Part shown: positions 6,471-10,986 of the stretch, in pieces
How positions within the stretch are numbered: position 1 is the first letter of the stretch
Layout: each line of letters begins with the position of its first letter
Assembly (NCBI GenBank): GCA_040901795.1
Contig: JBBDYH010000171.1
Coordinates: 1-10,986, forward strand
Source of the DNA: JBBDYH01 sp040901795
GTDB taxonomy: Bacteria; Planctomycetota; Planctomycetia; Pirellulales; JALHPA01
DNA: 10,986 nucleotides
Direction of reading: 5' to 3'
The notes under the pieces: generated by a model
What the model saw: only the letters and a program-made list of their open reading frames with translations
Databases searched by the model: none
What the model was told of the DNA's origin: nothing
Program-made: the position numbers and the translations under genes

Positions 6471-7634
6471 GTGGTCGACGGCGTCTTTACCCTCCCCCTG
6501 ATCTCCGATCTGTGCCTCGAAGATTTCGAGCCGGCCTGCGCGCAGAACGGCGATACACGTGCCCTGCCGCACGCGGCACAGAGGGTCAATGGAGACGGAT
6601 CGTCGCACTCGAATTCGACTGGCGTTGCGGCGGTGGTCGCCGGGCGACACCAGGCCAATTACCTTGCCGGACCCGAGAATCGCACCCTGGTGGAGGCGGT
6701 CGATTCGTTGCTTCGCGAATCGCCTTCTCCTTACAATCCGCTCGTACTTTGGGGCCCGCCGGGCACCGGCAAGTCCCACATCGCGCTGGGCATCGCTCGG
6801 CATTGGCGTTCGCACGACCGCCATGTGATCTATACTCGCGGCGCCGACTTTGCGCGGGGTCTGGCATCTGCGGTTGAAACCAAAACGACCGCCGGTTGGA
6901 GCGCTCAGCAGCGCGATACGTCGCTCTTTGTCCTGGAAGAGATTGCCCAGCTTGTCGGCAAGCGGGCCGCGCTCAATGAGTTGCTGCATACCATTGACAC
7001 CGTTCAAGGGCGGCAGGGGCAGGTCGTGTTGACATCGCGGCTCTCGCCCGAGCGCCTGCCCGGCATGCCTGCTGCGCTCGCCGCGCGTCTCGTCGGCGGA
7101 TTGGTAGTGCAACTTTCGCCCCCCAGCGGTGCAGTGCGGCTGGCACTGGTCCAACGATTTGCCGAGGTCCGGGGCGTGTCGATCCCAGCTGCGGCCGCAC
7201 GATCGTTGGCCGACGGTCTTGCGGTGACAGCGCCTGAGTTGTTCGGTGCGGTGACGGAGCTCTCGGTCCAGTGTGCAATGGATGGCGACCCGATCAATCC
7301 GGAGCGCGTGCGGGCGTTTCTGGCCGACCGTCGCGGCGCACTGCGTCCGACGGTGCGTTCCATCTCCGTGCTCTCGGCCAAGTACTTCAACCTCAAACTG
7401 GCCGAGTTGACCAGTCCCACGCGCCGCCGCGCCGTCGTGCAGGCCCGCAACGTCGCGATTTACCTGGCGCGGCAGCTCGCCGGCAAAAGCCTTCAGCAGT
7501 TGGGCGATTATTTTGGCGGCCGCGACCATACAACCATCTTGCATGGCTATCGCATGATTGAGGCCCGCTCGCGCACCGATCCCACGGTCCGCCAGGCCCT
7601 GTCCGAACTAACGAAAATGATCGCGCATGGATGA
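6471..7634 (+). CDS. dnaA: chromosomal replication initiator protein DnaA, divergent
   Basis: DnaA binds boxes at the origin, and as ATP-bound oligomers opens the duplex and helps recruit the helicase. Identification rests on AAA+ domain III (YLAGPENR at 64-71, Walker A GPPGTGKS 95-102, box VII Arg206 in ARLVGG) and domain IV with the signature GGRDHTTILHGYR near the C-terminus. The GTG at 6471 gives 387 residues and has GGAG (6462-6465) five bases upstream. A TTG at 6456 would add five residues but lacks such a site. Only about 60 residues precede domain III, against about 130 in E. coli, so a normal domain I does not fit. Compared with E. coli (from memory), the Walker B pair DD is Glu156-Glu157, the sensor 1 Asp269 position is Arg190, and the sensor 2 Arg334 position is Pro255. 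Gene position beside dnaN supports the call over Hda or other DnaA-like proteins. Confidence 0.92.
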   Translation: MVDGVFTLPLISDLCLEDFEPACAQNGDTRALPHAAQRVNGDGSSHSNSTGVAAVVAGRHQANYLAGPENRTLVEAVDSLLRESPSPYNPLVLWGPPGTGKSHIALGIARHWRSHDRHVIYTRGADFARGLASAVETKTTAGWSAQQRDTSLFVLEEIAQLVGKRAALNELLHTIDTVQGRQGQVVLTSRLSPERLPGMPAALAARLVGGLVVQLSPPSGAVRLALVQRFAEVRGVSIPAAAARSLADGLAVTAPELFGAVTELSVQCAMDGDPINPERVRAFLADRRGALRPTVRSISVLSAKYFNLKLAELTSPTRRRAVVQARNVAIYLARQLAGKSLQQLGDYFGGRDHTTILHGYRMIEARSRTDPTVRQALSELTKMIAHG

Positions 7635-7650
7635 CTACAGGCCCGCAGGG

Positions 7651-7856
7651 CCGACATTGCTAAACGACCCGTTGAACTTCGAAATTCATCTACTCCCCCC
7701 AACATACCCCTGTGGAAAACCTGTTGAGCAACGTCGGCCGGCAATCGTTGACGAACATCGACCGACACTACCCGCTCGCCGATCGCTGAACCGACATTAC
7801 GGCAAACATCCTCCGACTCTCAACCGACCAACAGCCTGCACCCAATCCACACCGAC
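7651..7856 (+). repeat. CCGAC motif repeats in the putative origin
   Basis: CCGAC occurs six times on the + strand at 7651, 7762, 7791, 7813, 7824 and 7852. Three copies share the longer form CCGACAYTRC (7651-7660 CCGACATTGC, 7762-7771 CCGACACTAC, 7791-7800 CCGACATTAC). The centre-to-centre distances of the last five are 29, 22, 11 and 28 bases, so some sit about one or two helical turns apart. They could be binding sites for an origin protein or a divergent DnaA box. A 5-base GC-rich word will also recur by chance, so only the 10-base form carries weight. Confidence 0.4.
7711..7719 (-). promoter_or_regulatory. DnaA box, one mismatch
   Basis: TGTGGAAAA on the + strand is the reverse complement of a DnaA box (consensus TTATCCACA) with one mismatch. 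The flank CTGTGGAAAACCTGTTGA is typical of origins in many bacteria. TGTTGAGCA, a 6-of-9 match, follows exactly 11 bases further on (7722-7730), about one helical turn, and may be a weak second site. Confidence 0.6.
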
Positions 7857-7934
7857 GACCGCGCACGGAACCGCCACTCCAGTAAGAACTTATCGCCCAT
7901 TCTCTCACCCAAACCAACAACTCCTCCTGCCGCA

Positions 7935-7980
7935 CTACTGCTGCTACTGATTTAAATACATCAAGAACACAAGACAAAGA
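7935..7980 (-). other. candidate DNA-unwinding element with DnaA-trio-like triplets
   Basis: CTACTGCTGCTACTG (7935-7949) reads on the - strand as five successive triplets CAG, TAG, CAG, CAG, TAG, each with a central A and final G, as in DnaA-trios (5'-TAG/TAA-3' type). An AT-rich patch with TTTAAAT lies immediately beside it (7950-7980). GC-rich sequence lies on the 3' side of the triplets on the - strand, as expected in basal unwinding systems. However, the nearest box-like word (7890-7898, three mismatches) is about 36 bases away, which is farther than usual. Confidence 0.35.
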
Positions 7981-8012
7981 TGTCCGCGATTCGTCGCAGC
8001 GATCGCCCAAGC

Positions 8013-8033
8013 TGAACCCTGAACCCCGAACCC
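8013..8033 (+). repeat. heptanucleotide tandem repeat upstream of dnaN
   Basis: Three consecutive units TGAACCC, TGAACCC, CGAACCC end six bases before the dnaN ATG. They occupy the place where a Shine-Dalgarno would be, and none is present. The repeat is short but regular. Confidence 0.65.
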
Positions 8034-8039
8034 CTCCCC

Positions 8040-9155
8040 ATGAAGATCACTCTCGAACGCGACAAATTCCAATCGGCCTTTCAAACCGCCGCCGCCGTCG
8101 CCCCCGCCCGCAGTCCCAAGCCTATCCTCCACAATGTCAAACTCGAAGTGACCGCCGAGGGAGCCACACTTCTGGCCACTGACCTTGAAGTTGGCATCCG
8201 CATCCAGGTCTCCGGCATTCAGGTCGAGGTCCCCGGATCCGCGGTTCTCCCGATCAATCAGATGGGCCAGATCGTTCGCGAATCCCGTGACGAGCGACTC
8301 CGGATCGAGGCCGACCCGCAGAGCACGCTGGTTCGCGGCGAGCGGAGCGAATTCCGCCTCGGCGCCGAAAACCCCGACGAGTTCCCCACCGTCGCGCAGT
8401 TCAACGAAGACAAGTACTGCGAACTCTCCGCTCGCCTATTCCGCGAACTGATCCGCCGCACGCTGTTCGCTACCGACAACGAAAGCAGTCGCTATGCGCT
8501 CGGCGGCGTACTCCTTGAAATGAGCGACAAGGAAATCATCGCCGTCGGCACCGACGGCCGCCGCCTCGCCAAAATGCAAGGTCCCGCGACCAGCACCGGC
8601 GGCCACACGACGACCGACCGCACGACGATCGTCCCCATGCGCGCCATGCAGCTTATGGAGCGGGCGCTAACCGATGCCGACGGCGAGGTTCAGCTCGCCG
8701 CGCGAGGCAATGACATCCTCGTCCGCAGCCCGCGGGCCACGATCTACTCGCGGCTCACCGAGGGTCGCTTTCCCCGTTGGCGCGACGTGTTCCCGCAGCG
8801 CGCCGACGCAGCGAAGATCGAGCTGCGGATCGGCGATTTTTATTCCGCCGTCCGCCAGGCCGCTATCGTCACCAGCGAAGAAAGCCGTGGCGTCGATTTC
8901 AAGTTTGCCAATGGCATGCTCGAGCTTTCCGGCCGCGCCGCCGAAGTTGGCCAGTCGCGCGTCGAGTTACCGGTCGCCTACGATGGCCCGGAGATCGCCA
9001 TCTGCCTCGACCCGCGCTACGTCAGCGATTTTCTCAAAGTTCTCGACCCCGAAAAAACCTTTACGCTTGAAATCAAAAACGCCGAAAGCGCCGCGGTCTG
9101 TCACACCGACGACGGCTACGGTTACGTCATCATGCCCCTCGCCCGTGACCGCTAA
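8040..9155 (+). CDS. dnaN: DNA polymerase III subunit beta (sliding clamp)
   Basis: The ring-shaped processivity factor that holds DNA polymerase III and other partners on DNA. At 371 residues it has the family's normal length, with three similar clamp domains of about 120 residues each. Family landmarks are visible: MKITLERDKF at the start, ATDNESSRYALGGVLLE and AVGTDGRRLAKM in the middle domain, GRFPRWRDVFPQR at the start of the last third, and the C-terminal YVIMPL followed by a short basic tail. The ATG at 8040 is the natural start because the fold begins there. The upstream sequence is C-rich with a heptamer repeat and no Shine-Dalgarno, so initiation is either leaderless or independent of it. 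It is the first gene on the other side of the putative origin, followed 84 bases later by dciA. Confidence 0.98.
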   Translation: MKITLERDKFQSAFQTAAAVAPARSPKPILHNVKLEVTAEGATLLATDLEVGIRIQVSGIQVEVPGSAVLPINQMGQIVRESRDERLRIEADPQSTLVRGERSEFRLGAENPDEFPTVAQFNEDKYCELSARLFRELIRRTLFATDNESSRYALGGVLLEMSDKEIIAVGTDGRRLAKMQGPATSTGGHTTTDRTTIVPMRAMQLMERALTDADGEVQLAARGNDILVRSPRATIYSRLTEGRFPRWRDVFPQRADAAKIELRIGDFYSAVRQAAIVTSEESRGVDFKFANGMLELSGRAAEVGQSRVELPVAYDGPEIAICLDPRYVSDFLKVLDPEKTFTLEIKNAESAAVCHTDDGYGYVIMPLARDR

Positions 9156-9157
9156 AT

Positions 9158-9237
9158 GGGTTTAAGGTTCGAAGTTCAAGGTTCAAAGTTCCTGCGGGAA
9201 ACAACCTTGAACCTTAAACCTTGAACTTTAAACCTAT
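9158..9237. repeat. inverted heptanucleotide repeats between dnaN and dciA
   Basis: The left arm has four 7-base units at 9164-9191: AAGGTTC, GAAGTTC, AAGGTTC, AAAGTTC. The right arm has four full units at 9203-9230, AACCTTG, AACCTTA, AACCTTG, AACTTTA, and a partial fifth. The right arm is the inverted form of the left: 9158-9191 and the reverse complement of 9202-9235 agree at about 27 of 34 positions. A 10-base centre separates them. The transcript could form a long imperfect hairpin just after the dnaN stop. The repeat fills the whole dnaN-dciA spacer. Confidence 0.8.
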
Positions 9238-9239
9238 CC

Positions 9240-9536
9240 ATGCCTCCCAAACCCATCGCCGACATCCTGGCTCAGCTCATGGCACGGCGGGGGTACGCGC
9301 GCGAGCAGTCCGCAGCCGCGTACGGCGAGGCTTGGCAGCGTGCCGTCGGCGAGCCGATGAACAAATTCACTCAAGCTGGCCTGCTCAAGCGCGGCGCCTT
9401 GGAAATCACGGTTGCCAACAGCGTCCTGATGCAGGAGCTGGGTTACCGCAAAATCGAGCTGCTCAACAAGCTCAGCCAGCTATTACCCGACCAGAACATC
9501 CGCGACCTCCGCTTCCGAATTGGGAGTGTGGTGTAA
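9240..9536 (+). CDS. dciA: DciA/DUF721 family protein, probable helicase loader or regulator
   Basis: A 98-residue protein matching the DUF721 (DciA) core. The helical N-terminal part contains AYGEAWQRAVGE with the conserved Trp32, followed by a strand-rich part with LKRGALEITVANSVLMQELGY and a helix ending LLPDQNIRDLRFRIG. DciA is the ancestral partner of the DnaB replicative helicase in bacteria that lack DnaC/DnaI, helping it load at the origin. This copy is close to the minimal domain, without the long C-terminal extension of many homologues. The ATG at 9240 directly follows the inverted heptamer repeat. No Shine-Dalgarno is visible. Its place between dnaN and gyrB supports a replication role. 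The neighbouring recF found in many bacteria is absent. Confidence 0.88.
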   Translation: MPPKPIADILAQLMARRGYAREQSAAAYGEAWQRAVGEPMNKFTQAGLLKRGALEITVANSVLMQELGYRKIELLNKLSQLLPDQNIRDLRFRIGSVV

Positions 9537-9540
9537 CAAC

Positions 9541-9589
9541 CTCGTTCCCACGCTCTGCGTGGGAACGCAGCCTCCGCCGCTCCGCGGCG
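9541..9589. repeat. single REP-like unit, two hairpins
   Basis: CGTTCCCACGC-TCT-GCGTGGGAACG (9543-9567, 11-base arms, 3-base loop) is followed after seven bases by CGCCGC-TCC-GCGGCG (9575-9589, 6-base arms). This repeats the P1-P2 order, loop type (TCY) and spacing of the compound element at 1933-2071, but as one unit. The arm change AGGC to ACGC is matched by GCCT to GCGT. It lies between dciA and gyrB and has no U-tract to suggest a classical terminator. Confidence 0.8.
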
Positions 9590-9616
9590 CGCATTGCACA
9601 TTTCCGTCCGTTTAAT

Positions 9617-9621
9617 AAGGA
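9617..9621 (+). promoter_or_regulatory. Shine-Dalgarno site for gyrB
   Basis: AAGGA ends five bases before the ATG at 9627. It is one of the few clear ribosome-binding sites in the window and fixes the gyrB start, including its N-terminal extension. Confidence 0.6.
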
Positions 9622-9626
9622 TCCTC

Positions 9627-10986
9627 ATGCCAGAACCACAGAACGAGCTTTCGCCCGAAATGCCGCAAAACAGCACGGGCACTCCTGTCGCCACTCCCCT
9701 ACCTCCCGTCCGTCCCAGCACCAAGTACGGCGCCGAGCAGCTTCAGCATCTTTCCGACCTGGAACACGTCCGCGAGCGGCCGAGCATGTATATCGGCGAC
9801 ACCACCGCGCGGGGCCTGCATCACCTTGTCTACGAAGTCGTCGATAACTCGATCGATGAGGCCATGGCCGGCCACGCTAAGCAAATTCACGTCGCCATCA
9901 ACAACGACGGCTCAATCACTGTCGAGGACGACGGTCGCGGCATCCCGGTTGAACCCCACCCGCAGCTCACCGAAGAGCTTGGCCGCGAGGTCAGCACGCT
10001 CGAAGGCGTGATGACCGTGCTCAAATTCGGCGGCAAGTTCACCAAAGACGCCTACCAAACCTCCGGCGGCCTGCACGGCGTCGGCGTCACCGTCGTGAAC
10101 TTCCTCAGCGAATGGTGTGAAGTTCAGGTCTGCCGCGATGGCCATGTCTACCAGCAGGAGTACGAGCGCGGCGTCCCGGTCGGTCCCGTCACGCGCATCG
10201 GCAGCAGCACCAAGGTCGGCACCAAAACCACGTTCAAGTCCGATCCGCAGATCTTTCAAACCTCCAAGTTCTCTTACGATACGCTTTACAAACGGCTGCA
10301 GGAGCTGGCCTTCCTCAATCGTGGTGTGCGGATCTTTTTCTCCGATCAGCAGACCGGCCAGAGCGAGCAGTTCCACTACGAGCGCGGCATCATCGAGTTC
10401 GTCGAGCACCTCAACCGGGCGAGCGAGCCTTTACACGCCGAAGTGATCTACTTCGCGGGCGACCATGAGGGTCTGGGTTACGAAATCGCTCTGCAGTACT
10501 CGGGCGAGTACACCGAAAACCTCCACTCGTACGTCAACAACATCCCCACCATTGAAGGCGGCACGCATGTGGCCGGCTTCCGCGCCGGCCTCACACGCAC
10601 GCTAAATGCCTACGGCAAAAAGGCCGACCTGTTCAAAGACCTTACGCCTACCGGCGAGGACTTCCGCGAAGGCCTCACCGTCGTCATCAGCATGCGCGTG
10701 GCCCACCCGCAGTTCGAGGGTCAGACCAAGACCAAGCTCGGCAACGGCGAAGTCGAGGGCATCGTCAACAGCGTCGTCGGCGACTACCTCAGCAGCTTTC
10801 TCGAGGAGAATCCCAAGGTCGCCAAGCTACTCGTGCAGAAGGGCATCCTCGCCGCCGAAGCCCGCGAGGCCGCTCGCAAAGCCAAGGCCCTGCTCCGCGA
10901 GCGCAAAGGTGTGCTCTCCGGCGGCAACCTCCCCGGCAAGCTCCGCGACTGCACCAGCCGCGACGTCGCCAAGTGCGAGCTGTACC
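9627..10986 (+). CDS. gyrB: DNA gyrase subunit B, 3'-truncated by window edge
   Basis: The ATPase subunit of DNA gyrase, which with GyrA introduces negative supercoils. The frame is open to the window end: 453 codons of an expected 800 or more. The GHKL ATPase domain shows Glu70 and Asn74 in YEVVDNSIDEAMAG, DDGRGIP (101-107), KFGGKF, and the ATP-lid glycine loop SGGLHGVGVTVVN (146-158). The transducer domain has the ATP-contacting QTKTKLGN, and the window stops in LPGKLRDCTSRDVAKCELY, just before the Toprim EGDSAGG motif would come. Before the core there is an N-terminal extension of about 30 residues rich in Pro, Glu and Thr, supported by the AAGGA site at 9617. A few residues near 113-121 (LTEELGREV) look inserted relative to E. 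coli. ParE is an alternative, but the origin-proximal position after dnaN and dciA favours GyrB. Confidence 0.95.
   Translation, partial: MPEPQNELSPEMPQNSTGTPVATPLPPVRPSTKYGAEQLQHLSDLEHVRERPSMYIGDTTARGLHHLVYEVVDNSIDEAMAGHAKQIHVAINNDGSITVEDDGRGIPVEPHPQLTEELGREVSTLEGVMTVLKFGGKFTKDAYQTSGGLHGVGVTVVNFLSEWCEVQVCRDGHVYQQEYERGVPVGPVTRIGSSTKVGTKTTFKSDPQIFQTSKFSYDTLYKRLQELAFLNRGVRIFFSDQQTGQSEQFHYERGIIEFVEHLNRASEPLHAEVIYFAGDHEGLGYEIALQYSGEYTENLHSYVNNIPTIEGGTHVAGFRAGLTRTLNAYGKKADLFKDLTPTGEDFREGLTVVISMRVAHPQFEGQTKTKLGNGEVEGIVNSVVGDYLSSFLEENPKVAKLLVQKGILAAEAREAARKAKALLRERKGVLSGGNLPGKLRDCTSRDVAKCELY

Larger units (their letters stand above)
7635..8039. other. putative chromosomal replication origin (oriC) between dnaA and dnaN
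   Basis: This 405-base stretch holds no credible gene and lies where many bacteria have oriC. It contains one near-consensus DnaA box (7711-7719), weaker candidates at 7722-7730 and 7843-7851, six same-strand CCGAC motifs, and a triplet run (7935-7949) next to an AT-rich patch. In 7950-7980, 23 of 31 bases are A/T within an otherwise GC-rich region. From 7801 to 7980 the + strand has 24 G and 70 C. A heptamer repeat ends just before dnaN. Origin function is inferred from gene context and these signals. Confidence 0.6.

Noticed and set aside
6267..7544. 425-codon open frame on the - strand, antisense to dnaA
   Set aside because: The + strand frame carries clear DnaA motifs. The antisense translation is rich in Arg, Gly and His with no family resemblance, a usual shadow in GC-rich DNA.
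7890..7898. TTATCGCCC as a DnaA box
   Set aside because: Only the first five bases match the consensus and the other four include three mismatches, so it is not counted as a box.
7627..7950. 107-codon frame overlapping the dnaA stop and running into the spacer
   Set aside because: Its translation is low-complexity (Pro, Thr, Arg, His) with no motif, and the stretch has origin-like signals. An ATGGATGA overlap with dnaA is not enough support.
9221..9847. 208-codon frame across dciA and the gyrB start
   Set aside because: Out of frame with both recognised genes and running through a REP unit; a shadow.

Overview
This is a GC-rich bacterial window that spans what looks like a chromosomal replication-origin locus. 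All nine genes I can support lie on the + strand. The first (permease) and last (gyrB) run off the window edges. The divergent, short DnaA, the dnaA-dnaN-dciA-gyrB order without recF, the scarcity of Shine-Dalgarno sites and the repeat-laden spacers make me lean towards a planctomycete, perhaps Pirellulales-like. This is recognition from memory, not a database match.

Layout. Bases 1-3507 hold an envelope efflux module: the 3' part of a two-core FtsX-type ABC permease, then a HlyD-family periplasmic adaptor. A compound palindromic repeat (1933-2071) separates them. Bases 3690-4412 encode a YceI-domain lipoprotein. A REPIN-like inverted repeat (4419-4532) follows, then a hydrophobic membrane protein of unknown function (4542-5408). 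A short-chain dehydrogenase (5455-6222) comes next, followed by a tandem palindromic repeat and a spacer with a good -10 element before dnaA (6471-7634). A 405-base gene-free stretch (7635-8039) between dnaA and dnaN is the likely origin. It has one near-consensus DnaA box, repeated CCGAC motifs, a triplet run resembling DnaA-trios beside an AT-rich patch, and strong depletion of G on the + strand. Then come dnaN (8040-9155), dciA/DUF721 (9240-9536) and the 5' part of gyrB (from 9627).

How the genes fit together. DnaA would open the origin beside its own gene. DnaN is the polymerase clamp, DciA is the likely loader or regulator of the replicative helicase, and GyrB is the ATPase subunit of gyrase. 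The efflux pair probably works with an ABC ATPase encoded upstream of the window. The YceI protein, membrane protein and dehydrogenase have no visible functional link to replication.

Most notable observations. (1) DnaA keeps its DNA-binding domain but has unusual residues at Walker B, sensor 1 and sensor 2, and no room for a normal domain I. (2) The putative origin has an atypical layout. (3) Several spacers carry different repeats that share a 7-base period, recalling cyanobacterial heptanucleotide STRRs. (4) Two families of palindromic REP/REPIN-like elements occur, with compensatory arm changes between copies. No CRISPR, RNA gene, transposase or defence system was seen.
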